The position numbers and the translations under genes were made by a program. From CBDDEC01 sp965198045 (GTDB lineage Bacteria; Chloroflexota; Dehalococcoidia; UBA2979), in NCBI GenBank assembly GCA_965198045.1, contig CBDAOL010000010.1:310001-374000 (forward strand): DNA of 64,000 nucleotides, in the 5' to 3' direction. Numbering within the stretch: the stretch's first letter is position 1; each line of letters starts with the position of its first letter. Under the pieces are notes generated by a model. The model ran no database searches and had not been told where the DNA came from. It worked only from the letters and a program-made list of their open reading frames with translations. Below are positions 53,004-61,982 of this stretch, in pieces.

Positions 53004-54359
53004 ATGCTGATCGGACGCTTCACGGAACGGCCCTACCAGGACCCGCAATCCGGGTACTTCGGCCGCACGGGACGGACGATCCAGGACCTCTCGATCAGCA
53101 ACGGCGACTACGACCCGGTGCTCGGCGCCAAGCTCTACAACCGTTACCTCGACGAGCAGGTGGCGACCGAGGAGGTGGGCTTCGACGCCATCATGCTGAA
53201 CGAGCATCACTCGACGCCCTTCTGCATGGGCGGCGTGGTCAATGCCGAAGCGGCGATCCTCGCGCGCATCACCGACAAGGTGAAGATCGTCATCAACGGC
53301 AACATCCTGCCGATCTGGGACGACCCGCTCTGGCTCGCCGAGGAGCTCGCGATCATCGACATGATCTCGGAGGGCCGGCTGGTCACCGGCTGGGTGCGCG
53401 GCACCGGTCGCGAGAGCGTGTCCCACAATGCGCAGCCGCCGTACAACTGGGAGCGCTTCCAGGAGGCGCACGACTTCATCATCCGCGCCTGGACCGAACC
53501 CGGACCGTTCCGCTTCGAGGGTGAGCACTACGACTACCGCTACGTGAACCCGTGGGCGCGGCCCTACCAGCAGCCGCACCCGCTCATCATGATCCCCGGC
53601 GTCGTCAGCAAGAACACCGTCGAGTGGGCGGCCGAGCACCGCTACCCCTACCTCATGCTCGCGACCCGGCTCGAGCCGACCAAGCAATCGTTCGACTACT
53701 ACCGCGAGGTCGCCGAGGAGAACGGCTACGAGGCGGGCCCGCAGCACATCGGTTACCTGTTCAAGGTCCACGTGGAAGAGACGGAGGAGCTGGCCTACGA
53801 GACCGGCAAGAAGTTCCTCGAGGGGCCCGGCAACATCTTCCTCGAGGGCAGCCGTGGCACGGCCTCGCCGTGGCTGCAGAACCTGCCCGGCCTGACCGAC
53901 CGCAAGAACCTGCTACCGACCGGGCAGCTCGGCTTCGTCGCCGCCTCGAGGGGGCGCGACGCCGACCAGGTGGCGAAGGACAACCCCGAAGAGAAGCAGG
54001 CCAGCGACGGCGAGGCGAAGATCAAGCCGGGCGAGAGCCCGCTGCGGGCCGACTACGACACCCAGCTCGAGCACATGACGATCATCGCCGGCACGCCCGA
54101 CACGGTGCTGCCCAAGATCCGGCGCGTGCTGGAGTACCTGCGGCCCGGCACGATCTTCTTCTGGGACGGCGACGGCGCGATGACGCACAAGGACTCGATG
54201 CGGAGTCTGCGGCTGATGGGCGACGAGATCCTTCCCGCCGTGCGCGAGATGGCCGCGGAGCTGGACCTCCCGAGCCCGTTCGACATCGACCCGATGACGA
54301 ACGAGCCTGTCCGCGATCGCGTCGCAGCGCCTGAGGCCGTACCCGCCGGCGACGACTAG
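53004..54359 (+). CDS. LLM-class flavin-dependent oxidoreductase
   Basis: Luciferase-like monooxygenase-type protein, 451 aa, longer than the usual 330-370 because of an insert around residues 290-345 (rich in K/E and Asp). GFDAIMLNEHHSTPFCMGGV contains the EHH motif, VKIVINGNILPIWDDPLWLA and RLVTGWVRGTGRESVSHNAQ are conserved strands, and the C-terminus is short and helical. It follows the Ser-less alpha/beta-hydrolase gene, so the two are probably co-transcribed. Substrate unknown. Confidence 0.9.
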   Translation: MLIGRFTERPYQDPQSGYFGRTGRTIQDLSISNGDYDPVLGAKLYNRYLDEQVATEEVGFDAIMLNEHHSTPFCMGGVVNAEAAILARITDKVKIVINGNILPIWDDPLWLAEELAIIDMISEGRLVTGWVRGTGRESVSHNAQPPYNWERFQEAHDFIIRAWTEPGPFRFEGEHYDYRYVNPWARPYQQPHPLIMIPGVVSKNTVEWAAEHRYPYLMLATRLEPTKQSFDYYREVAEENGYEAGPQHIGYLFKVHVEETEELAYETGKKFLEGPGNIFLEGSRGTASPWLQNLPGLTDRKNLLPTGQLGFVAASRGRDADQVAKDNPEEKQASDGEAKIKPGESPLRADYDTQLEHMTIIAGTPDTVLPKIRRVLEYLRPGTIFFWDGDGAMTHKDSMRSLRLMGDEILPAVREMAAELDLPSPFDIDPMTNEPVRDRVAAPEAVPAGDD

Positions 54360-54394
54360 CCGGGGCAGTCCGCACGCAGCCATGACCCGCCCCC

Positions 54395-54556
54395 GGGAGC
54401 TGCCCGCCGAGGCGGAGGTCGCCGATCTTCGCGGTGCCGTCCTCAGTCAGCCAGACGTTGCCCGGTTTGAGGTCGCGGTGCACCACGCCCTGCTCGTGAG
54501 CGAAGGCGAGCCAGCGGCACACGTCCTGCGCAATCTCCGGCGTGCGCTCCAGCGGT
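54395..54556 (-). pseudogene. serine/threonine protein kinase catalytic-loop fragment
   Basis: Minus strand reads PLERTPEIAQDVCRWLAFAH then EQGVVHRDLKPGNVWLTEDG and TAKIGDLRL: helix alphaE, the HRDLKPGN catalytic loop and a damaged DFG (DLR). Nothing else of the kinase remains, and the fragment ends at the left end of the rve-type element. Confidence 0.75.
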
Positions 54557-54633
54557 CGTGGGACGGCAAAACCTGATCCGTGCCTCCTGGTGCCGAGATA
54601 GCTGAGTATCAGCGAGCCACGAGAGGCCCGTCT

Positions 54634-55330
54634 GTGCTCTACCTTCGTCTGCTTGTTGCAGCACTCTTCGCTTCCGTCCGCGCCCGCCGAGATCTCGTCC
54701 TCAAGAACTTGACGCTGCGGCATCAGCTCGCCGTCTACACCAGGAGCGGTCGTCGACCCCCGCTCCGTATTCACGACCGCAGACTCTGGTCGCTGCTCGC
54801 CCGCTGTTGGTCAGGCTGGCGAGGCACGCTCGTCATAGTCGAACCCGACACGGTCGTGCGCTGGCATCGATCTGCCTGGCGCGCCTACTGGCGTCGGAGG
54901 AGTCGCCGCGGTTCCGGGCGGCCACGGATCCCCGCTGAGTTGCAGCAGCTGATCGTGCGCATGGCGACCGAGAACCCGCGGTGGGGCGCCGTGCGTATCG
55001 TCGGTGAACTGCGTGCTCTCGGCTTCGAGGTCAGCGCCCGCACGGTGAGTCGCTACCGCCAACAGGCGTTGCGGCGACCGCCGAGTCAGTCGTGGCACAC
55101 GTTTCTCCGCAACCACGCGTCCAGCATCTGGGCCGCCGATCTGTTCACGGTCCAGACGCTCGCCTTCCGCACGCTCTACGTGCTCATCGTGATCGACCAC
55201 GACCGGCGCCGCATCCGGCACTGGAACATCACGGAGCACCCGAACGCGCCCTGGATCTGGCAGCAGATGATCGAGGCGACCGCCTGGGGTCAGCAGCCAG
55301 GGTTCCTCATCCGAGACCGCGACCGTAGCG
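54634..55330 (+). pseudogene. rve-type transposase, interrupted by IS1182 copy B and 3' truncated
   Basis: Related to the intact gene at 44985: VLYLRLLVAALFASVRARRD, KNLTLRHQLAVYTRSGRRPP, RPRIPAELQQLIVRMATENP and IWAADLFTVQTLAFRTLYVL (first Asp) are present. It is cut at 55330 after IRDRDRS. The continuation lies at 56923-56998 (SYGGDFIARTRRIGIETILT) and then stops before APQANG with the Glu. Confidence 0.85.
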
Positions 55331-56922
55331 GAGGCTGTCGCACAAACCCACGAAGAGGGGGACATCGCTATACGATGAGCATGGCGGCGGGGGCGGAGTG
55401 ATTCCGAGGTGCCGCCGTGACCCAGCGTTTCTTGCCGTGCGACCGTGACCAGCAATACCTGATGCCCGCCAGCCTCCGCGACTGGCTGCCCGGGGACCAC
55501 CTCGCGTGGTTCGTGCTCGATGCGGTCAGCCAGTTGGACCTCACCGCGTTCTACGAGCGCTACCGCGAGGACGGTTGGGGGCGGAAGGCGTACGAGCCGT
55601 CGATGATGGTCGCGCTCGTGCTCTACGCCTACTGCGAGGGCGAGCGCTCGAGCCGCCAGATCGAACGGCGCTGCCGGGAGGACATCGCCCTCCGGGTGCT
55701 GACCGCGAACCAGCACCCCGACCACGCGACGATCTGCCGTTTCCGCCAGCAGCACGAGGAGGCGCTCTCGGGACTGTTCGCCGAGGTGCTCAGGCTGTGC
55801 GCCGAGGCTGGTCTGGTGCGGGTCGGGGTGGTCGCGCTCGACGGGACCAAGCTGCACGCCAACGCCAGCCGTGAGCGCAACCGCACGGATGCGGACCTGG
55901 AGGCCGAGGTGCGGCGCATCCTCGACGAAGCGGAGCGGGTGGACGCCGAGGAGAACGCGCGCTTCGGCGACGCGCGGGGCGACGAGTTGGCTCCGGGATT
56001 CAGGGACCGCGAGGAGCGCCTGCAGCGGTTGCACGAGGCGCGGGAGCGACTGGCGGCCCGAGAGCGGGAGCGGCAGGAGGACTACGAGCAACGCCTCAGG
56101 AGCCGCGCGGAGAAGGACCGGCGCGGGCGCCGCCCGAAGCCGCCGCAGCCCGAGCAGGGTGCGAAGGTGAACGTCACCGACCCGGACAGCCGCGTGGTGC
56201 GCGACTATCACGGCTACTTCCAAGGCTACAACGTGCAGGCGGTGACGACCCGCGACCAGATCATCGTCGCGGCTGAGGTGAGCCGACAGGCGACCGACAT
56301 GCACGAGCTGCAACCGATGATCGAGGTGATGCACCGCAACCTGCAGGCCGCACACTGCGGGCCGGCGCGCGTGCTGCTGGCTGATGCCGGCTACTACTCC
56401 GAGGCGAACGTGCGGCAGGCGGGGAGCGCAGGTCCGGAGCTGCTGCTCGCGACCCGCAGCGACCGCAACCGGCGCGTCGGCGCGGCACCGCCGCGCGGGC
56501 GCATCCCTGCCGGGCTCTCCGTCCGTGAACGGATGGATCGCAAGCTGGCGACGCAGCGTGGCCGGCGTCTCTACGAGCAGCGGCGCTGGATGATCGAACC
56601 CGTCTTCGGCGACGTCAAGGAGAACCGCGGCATCCGCCGGTTCATGCGGCGCGGGATCGCCTCGTGCGCCAGCGAATGGAACTCGTGCGCCAGCGAATGG
56701 AAGCTGATCGCCGCCACCCACAACCTCAAGAAGCTCTATCGCCGGGCGCGGCCGTCCTCCTGGCCAGCGAACGGCAACCCCCGGCAAAGAGGCTGGTCTG
56801 CCGCCGTGGCGGCCGCGTAGCGCCGCTGCCCTGTGAGAGGCGGCTACTCCGCCCCGACAACCGACCGGCTGACCTCTTGGCCCTCGTGGCGCTCCGCCCA
56901 CGCCACTCCATGCGACAGCCTC
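55331..56922 (+). mobile_element. IS1182-family insertion sequence, copy B
   Basis: 1,592 bp with inverted ends GAGGCTGTCGCA and TGCGACAGCCTC. Compared with copy A it lacks the doubled left end and has a 21-bp in-frame tandem duplication (around 56660-56700) instead of copy A's 28-bp one. It is inserted inside an rve-type transposase gene. Confidence 0.92.
55417..56820 (+). CDS. IS1182-family transposase, copy B
   Basis: 467 aa, intact frame. It has the same start MTQRFLPCDRDQQYLMPASL and DDE core (VVALDGTKLHANAS, VLLADAGYYSEANV) as copy A, and a C-terminal YEQRRWMIEPVFGDVKENRG with the Glu region. An extra seven-residue repeat (CASEWNSCASEWK) from a 21-bp duplication lies near residue 420 but does not shift the frame, so this copy may still transpose. 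A long charged coiled region at about 160-240 is normal for the family. Confidence 0.92.
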   Translation: MTQRFLPCDRDQQYLMPASLRDWLPGDHLAWFVLDAVSQLDLTAFYERYREDGWGRKAYEPSMMVALVLYAYCEGERSSRQIERRCREDIALRVLTANQHPDHATICRFRQQHEEALSGLFAEVLRLCAEAGLVRVGVVALDGTKLHANASRERNRTDADLEAEVRRILDEAERVDAEENARFGDARGDELAPGFRDREERLQRLHEARERLAARERERQEDYEQRLRSRAEKDRRGRRPKPPQPEQGAKVNVTDPDSRVVRDYHGYFQGYNVQAVTTRDQIIVAAEVSRQATDMHELQPMIEVMHRNLQAAHCGPARVLLADAGYYSEANVRQAGSAGPELLLATRSDRNRRVGAAPPRGRIPAGLSVRERMDRKLATQRGRRLYEQRRWMIEPVFGDVKENRGIRRFMRRGIASCASEWNSCASEWKLIAATHNLKKLYRRARPSSWPANGNPRQRGWSAAVAAA

Positions 56923-56998
56923 AGCTACGGCGGAGACTTCATCGCACGCACTCGGCGGATCGGGATCGAGACGATTCTGACTCCGGTGCGCGCGCCGG

Positions 56999-57431
56999 TC
57001 GCGGTCGACCCCAGGAAACGAACATCTGTGCTAATCTTCGTGCCATGACGAAACCGCATCCTACCCATCGCCGCACACCGCCCTCTCGTGCCAGCGTCGG
57101 CGCGCCCAGCGGCGGGCTCGTTGAGCAACAGGCGGCCGCGCTACGGGGCTACCTCAGGTCGCGAGCGACCCGCCGTCGCGCCAGCCGCCGCCAGACCCCC
57201 CCGAGCGACGTGGAAGCGACCGACCCTAGCCACAGCGCGCTGACTCGCCAGTTATCCGGCCCACGGTCCTCGCGAACATCATCGTCGTTCAGTTGTGCTG
57301 GACTCTGTTCCAGTGACCCAGGTCACCGGGACAGCGACCCAATGGGACGTCGCAACGCCCCACCGATGATCAACGGACTCATAAGCCGTCGGTCATCGCG
57401 CACAGCCGCTTCGCATCGTCAGAAACTGCCG
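56999..57431. other. gap between IS copy and CoA-transferase
   Basis: About 430 bp. An ATG at 57046 opens an Arg/Ser-rich plus frame (MTKPHPTHRRTPPSRASVGA) that overlaps the CoA-transferase stop; no family motif, so not called. GAAACGAACATCTGTGCTAA at about 57016-57035 resembles a promoter or SOS-type sequence, but the dyad is imperfect. Confidence 0.35.
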
Positions 57432-58655
57432 TCAACGCTTGGCGGACGAGGTTTTCGTGGCCTCGGCCTCGGCGGCGACGATCCCATCCGCGACCAGCCG
57501 CGCGCGCTCCTCGGCGCTGACGCCTAGCTCCTCGAGGACCTCCTCGGTGTGCTGCCCCAGAAGCGGCGCCGGCTGCAAGGGCACGTCGCTCTCCGACAGC
57601 CGCGGAGGCCAGCCCAGGAGACGGATCTCGCCCTCAGTCGGGTGCTGCAGCGTCTTCACGAACCCGCGCTCCTGCAGGTGTGGGTCGTTGTACAGGTCAG
57701 CAGTGTCGAGGGTCGCGCCCGACGGTACGCCGGCCGCCCCCAGCTCATGCATCGCTTCGTGCTTTGTGCGTTCGCGCGTCCACTTCGAGATTTCCTCGTG
57801 CAGCTCGTCCGCATGCTCGAGTCGCGCGGGGCCGGTGGCGAAGCGTGTGTCATCGAGGAAGTCGATGCGCTCGATCACCGCGCAGAACGTGTCCCACATG
57901 CGGCTCGTCGCCACCACGATGTAGAGGTAGTCGTTCGGTCCGAACGGCTTGCATGGATAGAGGTCGTTCGGCGAGCTGGCACGATTGCCTCGCCGCGGGG
58001 CCGCGTTCGCGCCCCATTCCGTCCCGGCGAGCACCGTACGCATGAAGTACGTCACGGCCTCTTGCATCGAGATCTCGATCTGCTGGCCCTGGCCGGTGCG
58101 CTGTTGCTGCACGTACGCCGCCGTAATCGCGAGCGCCAGCTGCACGCCCGTACCGCTGTCACCCACGGTGCAGCCGGGCCGCGTTGGCGGACCGTCCTCG
58201 AAGCCGGTCACCGAGAACGCGCCGCCCGCCGCCTGCGCGATCATGTCGTAGCTTTTGTATTCGCTGTACGGCCCCGACGTGCCGAAGCCCTTGAGCCGCG
58301 CGTGGATGATCGAGGGACGGACGGCCTTCATCTCCGCGTAGGTCAGCCCCAGCTTCTCGAGGACGCCCGGACCGTAGTTCTCGACGAAGACGTCGAACTG
58401 CGGCAACAGGCGCAGCAGCAGCTCGCGGCCTTCCGGCCGCTGGAGGTCGATGGCGAAGCTGCGCTTGTTGGAGTTCCAGTTGATGAAGTACGGCGAGTTG
58501 TCTCTGCCACGCGCGACGCCGCGCCCCGGGTCGCCCACCACCGGCCGCTCGATCTTGACGACGTCCGCGCCCAGCCACGCGAGCGCTTGCGTGCACGAGG
58601 TGCCGGCCTCGTATTGGGTCATGTCCAGGATTCTCATCCCATCCAGCGCAGCCAT
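57432..58655 (-). CDS. CaiB/BaiF family (class III) CoA-transferase
   Basis: 407 aa, typical single-domain size. GMRILDMTQYEAGTSCTQAL, GADVVKIERPVVGDPGRGVA and NWNSNKRSFAIDLQRPEGRE are family blocks; the catalytic Asp is in SYDMIAQAAGGAFSVTG (about residue 147). PLLGQHTEEVLEELGVSAEE closes the protein. ATG 58655 (MAALDGMR) is preferred, with GGGGGACC upstream. It stands alone between IS-derived scraps. Formyl- or 2-hydroxyacyl-CoA transfer is possible; the substrate is unknown. Confidence 0.92.
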   Translation of the reverse strand: MAALDGMRILDMTQYEAGTSCTQALAWLGADVVKIERPVVGDPGRGVARGRDNSPYFINWNSNKRSFAIDLQRPEGRELLLRLLPQFDVFVENYGPGVLEKLGLTYAEMKAVRPSIIHARLKGFGTSGPYSEYKSYDMIAQAAGGAFSVTGFEDGPPTRPGCTVGDSGTGVQLALAITAAYVQQQRTGQGQQIEISMQEAVTYFMRTVLAGTEWGANAAPRRGNRASSPNDLYPCKPFGPNDYLYIVVATSRMWDTFCAVIERIDFLDDTRFATGPARLEHADELHEEISKWTRERTKHEAMHELGAAGVPSGATLDTADLYNDPHLQERGFVKTLQHPTEGEIRLLGWPPRLSESDVPLQPAPLLGQHTEEVLEELGVSAEERARLVADGIVAAEAEATKTSSAKR

Positions 58656-58786
58656 GGTGGTCCCCCTCGTCCCGCGTCTGATGTGCCTCCTGGATGGACA
58701 GTATGCGATGGGCAAAGGCGGTGCGACCGCTGTGCAGTGCCTTTAATCGATCCGCGTCCAGTTTGACCTGACAGACAGGAAGCATT

Positions 58787-59203
58787 GCCGTCGCCGGTGT
58801 GCTTCACCTCGCGGCCGCCGTGCTCGTCGAGGGCGGCTCGGACCGTGGTGTTGTGGCCGCGCAGTAGTTCCTGTGCCCCCTCGTCACCGAGGCGCTGGGT
58901 CAGCGGAGTCGAAGCTTCAAGGTCGGTGAAGAGGATCGTCTGGGAGCCACCGGGAGCGGGCTCCGCCTCTGGTCGAGCGGGCCGGTCGATCGTCTCCGTG
59001 AACTGCTGAATCTGGGAAACGATCGCATCGCGGCGCGTCTCGACGTGTCCCGTGAACATGACCGAGCCTTCGATAATTCGGAGTACCGCTCCTGGAATCT
59101 CGCTCGCGGCGATCTGCCCGGCCTGTCGGAGACGCTCCCGCTCATGCTGTCCGGCATCGCGTTCAGCCATCGGCACGCCGACGAGAACGAGCACGGGGAC
59201 TTT
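58787..59203 (-). pseudogene. alpha/beta-hydrolase-adenylate/guanylate cyclase fragment
   Basis: Minus strand reads KVPVLVLVGVPMAERDAGQH and VMFTGHVETRRDAIVSQIQQ (hydrolase tail), then a cyclase start TILFTDLEASTPLTQRLGDE (first metal Asp) and REVKHTGDG, where it breaks off before the second metal Asp. This order is typical of large Chloroflexota/Actinomycetota signalling proteins. The remaining catalytic domain is gone. Confidence 0.75.
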
Positions 59204-59220
59204 GAGACGGCGGCGATACT

Positions 59221-59548
59221 GTGGTGCGGGAGTTGGTGGGGCTGGGATGCCCCCCTCGTGACCCTTTGTCAGCCGACGGGAGTGGCTGCTGACCCTTCGC
59301 AGACGCTGGCTCGCAGAGTCCACGCCCCGGTCGCTGTCTCTCTAACCCCATAGGAGATAAGGATGATTCGGTGCGCGCGCCTGTCGGCCCGCGATCGGAC
59401 GGATGCTGGCTGGCCGGCTTCGATTCAATGGTCGCAGCAGTGCGCGCCGATCGCCTCGAGTCCACCCTCCCACTCATGAACTAGCAGCCTTCCCCCTCGG
59501 CCGGGTCAGTCAGTGGCGACGGGTGAGCAGCGAGGGAAGCGAGGCCGG
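59221..59548. other. gap without an assignable gene
   Basis: About 330 bp with open frames on both strands but no motif I recognise. AGGAGATAAGG at 59351 is a ribosome-binding-like site followed by ATGATTCGG, yet the frame it opens has no family features. Confidence 0.4.
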
Positions 59549-59986
59549 TCAACTCGCCAGCAACTCCAGGCGACTCGAGGCTTCTCGCTTTCCCATCCCG
59601 CGCACCGTCGCCCACCTAGCCAACGCCTTCGCACCGGGCTTCGTCGTACTGTTCTCCCAGTTATAGATCGTCTGGGCCGCGACACCGACCAAGCGACCGT
59701 AGTCGCCAGCCGACAGGCCAAGACGGTCACGGTCGGCTCTCACCCACTTCGGCGAGAAGCGAACGCGTTTGGCGGTGCTGGCCTCCGGCACTGCGGCGAG
59801 CCGGCGCTTCTCCTGCTGCTCGAGGAAAGCCTGGCTGCGTGCGAGGACAGCGATCTGGCGTCTGAGCGCGGCGATGGTCCGACGCTGCTCAGCAATGGTT
59901 TTCTTCAGCGGTCCGACCTGCTGCTTGACCTCTCTACGGGCCAGGCGAGCGATCTCCTCCCTCAGGACGGCGGCGACATCGGGCAT
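59549..59986 (-). CDS. coiled-coil XRE-type helix-turn-helix protein
   Basis: 145 aa. Residues about 1-65 are a charged coiled coil (VKQQVGPLKKTIAEQRRTIA). Residues about 80-130 hold a helix-turn-helix of the Xre/Cro type: DRLGLSAGDYGRLVGVAAQT then IYNWENSTTKPGAKAL, where IYNWE is the usual recognition-helix end. Possibly a small DNA-binding regulator; the target is unknown. The GAGAGCC before ATG 59986 is a modest ribosome-binding site. Confidence 0.7.
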   Translation of the reverse strand: MPDVAAVLREEIARLARREVKQQVGPLKKTIAEQRRTIAALRRQIAVLARSQAFLEQQEKRRLAAVPEASTAKRVRFSPKWVRADRDRLGLSAGDYGRLVGVAAQTIYNWENSTTKPGAKALARWATVRGMGKREASSRLELLAS

Positions 59987-60076
59987 GCAGGCTCTCCTTT
60001 GGGCCGAGTTGTCATCAGATCGAGGGTTTATCGGGTAACCGCCGCCACCCGTCAGGCGAGGTTGCAGCGAAAGCCG

Positions 60077-60292
60077 CTACCCGTTACTGGCGCGTAGCTC
60101 CGAAGCCTCGGCGGGCGAAAAGCTCTCGTCGCAAGCCGGGCAGGTGAACGACGACGCCTTCTCCTCGTTGCCTACGTCGTCCGCGCTGTCCCACACGGCA
60201 TTCAAGATCGTGTGTGGGCACCTGGTCGGCGCTGGTGCCTCGGCGACTTCCGTCTTCTTCGAGCGGCCGAAGATGCGATCAAGCAGTCCCAT
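60077..60292 (-). CDS. small zinc-ribbon-like protein
   Basis: 71 aa: MGLLDRIFGRSKKTEVAEAP, then TRCPHTILNAVWDSADDVGN and FTCPACDESFSPAEASELRA. The CPH and CPxC pairs form a likely zinc site, and CPH..xPxWD...D.G then CxxCxxxFxxxEA is a recurrent small-protein pattern of unknown function. Its first half lies inside a tandem duplication, see 60176-60549. The first 7 residues (MGLLDRI) resemble a helix-anchor start. Confidence 0.75.
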   Translation of the reverse strand: MGLLDRIFGRSKKTEVAEAPAPTRCPHTILNAVWDSADDVGNEEKASSFTCPACDESFSPAEASELRASNG

Positions 60293-60549
60293 CGTGCTTG
60301 TCCTCTCTCATCGAGAGGAAATATACAGGGGGCGTAAACATCGGCGCGGTTCACCGCGCCACGGTCGTCCGCGCTGTCCCACACGGCATTCAAGATCGTG
60401 TGTGGGCACCTGGTCGGCGCTGGTGCCTCGGCGACTTCCGTCTTCTTCGAGCGGCCGAAGATGCGATCAAGCAGTCCCATCGTGCTTGTCCTCTCTCATC
60501 GAGAGGAAATATACAGGGGGCGTAAACATCGGCGCGGTTCACCGCGCCA
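60176..60549. repeat. exact 186-bp tandem duplication over the small zinc-ribbon gene 5' half
   Basis: Copy 1 60176-60361 and copy 2 60364-60549 appear identical with a 188-bp offset. Each holds the gene's first 39 codons, its ATG, the ribosome-binding area and a CCTCTC-GAGAGG hairpin. Only the first copy reads into the full gene. Confidence 0.9.
60364..60480 (-). pseudogene. duplicated, truncated N-terminus of the small zinc-ribbon protein
   Basis: Same first 39 residues as the gene at 60077 (MGLLDRIFGRSKKTEVAEAP and on to NAVWDSADD) from ATG 60480, after which the frame runs into the repeat junction and reads an unrelated tail to 60202. It lacks the second CPxC pair. Confidence 0.8.
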
Positions 60550-60578
60550 TGCGCCGCTAGTTAGCGATGGTCGTAACC

Positions 60579-61528
60579 GGCAGTGTCAGATCTCAGGGCG
60601 CGTCGACCCTTAGGCGCCACAAGGCGACGTCGCTGGTGGTCTATGCTGCAGCCAGTTCGCTGATCAGCGAGTGCCAGCGTGTGAGGAAGAGCCGTCGCTG
60701 CTCTGTCAACGCGACATGGGCGCCACCGCGGCGGCGGACGCGGAAGTACTGTCGCAGCTCATCGAACGCGCTACAGAAGCGCGACGCGGACTCGAAGCTC
60801 CCGAAGCCCTGCATCGGGTAGTAGCGCTGCTTCACCGCTCGGTGACTCTGCTCGGTGTAATTGTTGAGGTACTGCGTCGTGCGATGCCAAGCCTTGCGGC
60901 CGATGATCCAGCGGATCGCCCGTCGGTAAGCGGGGTGCAGGTCGGTCGTGATCCGTGCGGGCTTGCGTTCGGTGATCTCGACCAGTCTCCGCAAGAACCT
61001 CCGCGCGGCATGCTTGTCTCGACGCTCGCTCAGCATCGAATCGATCAGTTCTCCGTCGCCGTCGATCGCTCGGTAGAGGTAGCACCAGCGCCCAGCGACC
61101 TTCACGTACGTCTCGTCGAGGTACCAGGACTCGCCGGCTCGGGCTCGTCGCTTGGCGCGGAGCTGGCCGGCGAGCAGTGGGGCGAATCGAAACTCCCACT
61201 CCCGGATGGTCTCGTGCGTGACCTCAACACCGCGCTGGAGGAGCATCTCTGCCACGTCGCGGAAACTCAGCTTGTAGCGCAGACGCCACAGCACCGCGAG
61301 GAGCACCACGTCGGTCGGGACCTGAAGATGGTTGAACGGCGTGCCGGTTCGCTCGTTGAAGCGACGCTTGCACGAGCGGCAGTTGAACCGCCGGTAGCCG
61401 AGCGTCGTGCGCGCCTGGCGTCTGGTCGTGGCGGCGGATGCACAGTGCGGACAGTTCACCGATGTCTCCTCGTCCATGCTCAGACGAGGCTAACCCTCAC
61501 AGTTCGAGCCCTCAGATCTGACGCAGCC
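60579..61528. mobile_element. IS6-family-like insertion sequence
   Basis: About 950 bp with inverted ends matching at GGC-x3-GTCAGATCT-x-AGGGC-xCG: left from 60579, right to 61528. It carries one transposase on the minus strand. It interrupts a gene whose C-terminal part remains at 61558. No clear target duplication was noted. Confidence 0.8.
60641..61477 (-). CDS. IS6-family-like transposase
   Basis: 278 aa. An N-terminal zinc finger (NCPHCAS and FNCRSCKRRF) is followed by the DDE core of IS6: WYLDETYVKVAGRWCYLYRA (first Asp), KPARITTDLHPAYRRAIRWI (second Asp) and NNYTEQSHRAVKQRYYPMQG (Glu). EVTHETIREWEFRFAPLLAG is the HTH-linker. It appears complete. ATG 61477 (MDEETSVN) is a good family start. 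Confidence 0.9.
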   Translation of the reverse strand: MDEETSVNCPHCASAATTRRQARTTLGYRRFNCRSCKRRFNERTGTPFNHLQVPTDVVLLAVLWRLRYKLSFRDVAEMLLQRGVEVTHETIREWEFRFAPLLAGQLRAKRRARAGESWYLDETYVKVAGRWCYLYRAIDGDGELIDSMLSERRDKHAARRFLRRLVEITERKPARITTDLHPAYRRAIRWIIGRKAWHRTTQYLNNYTEQSHRAVKQRYYPMQGFGSFESASRFCSAFDELRQYFRVRRRGGAHVALTEQRRLFLTRWHSLISELAAA

Positions 61529-61557
61529 GGTACCAGCGGCCTATCCGTTCAAATAAC

Positions 61558-61764
61558 GTCCGCGAGCTGAGGGTAATAACGGAGCAGGATGTCGGGTTCG
61601 TCGATCAGCTCATGACGAAGTACTCCGCATTCGAACATGATCAGGCTGGCGCGAGCCGCGTTCCACCTCCAGAGATCGATGACATCGACGCCGATGTGCA
61701 AGCCTTAGCCGCCTGGCGCGAAGAAGTTGAGGCTCGGGTCCGCAGCGACCGGTCGGTTAGGTGA
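61558..61764 (+). pseudogene. C-terminal gene fragment beside the IS6-like element
   Basis: A plausible coding tail: VRELRVITEQDVGFVDQLMT then KYSAFEHDQAGASRVPPPEI and DDIDADVQALAAWREEVEAR, stop at 61762-61764. The codon pattern looks real, but the frame has a stop immediately upstream (61553) and no start codon near, so the 5' part is lost, probably to the adjacent IS. I do not recognise the family. Confidence 0.5.
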
Positions 61765-61982
61765 CTCGCAATTCCAGCCGCGATTGTGGAGGATGTCGCG
61801 ACTCTCCGTAGAACTTGGGCCGCGGTCCGCTGCTCAGGCTACCTGACTCTTGTAACACCGATGCTTTCTCCCGCGACGACCTACTCCCGCTAACGCACGG
61901 GCCGGTGGGTGGCGAAATCCTATCCGCGTTGCTCGAACGGGGCGTGGGGCGCCAATATTCCATCCGCCTCTAGAATGCGCCC
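61765..61982. other. gap without an assignable gene
   Basis: About 218 bp. No protein pattern or repeat seen. Confidence 0.4.

Larger units (their letters stand above)
54554..56998 (+). mobile_element. rve-type insertion sequence copy 2, interrupted by IS1182 copy B
   Basis: Begins near GTGGGACGGCAAAACCT (54558) and carries a transposase from GTG 54634. IS1182 copy B (55331-56922) interrupts it within RDRDRSYGG; the sequence resumes at 56923 with YGGDFIARTRRIGIETILTP and breaks off at about 56998. The far right end is lost. The junctions suggest a short AGC target duplication. Confidence 0.75.

Noticed and set aside
57046..57527. Arg/Ser-rich plus frame after the IS
   Set aside because: No ribosome-binding site or family motif, and it overlaps the CoA-transferase end.
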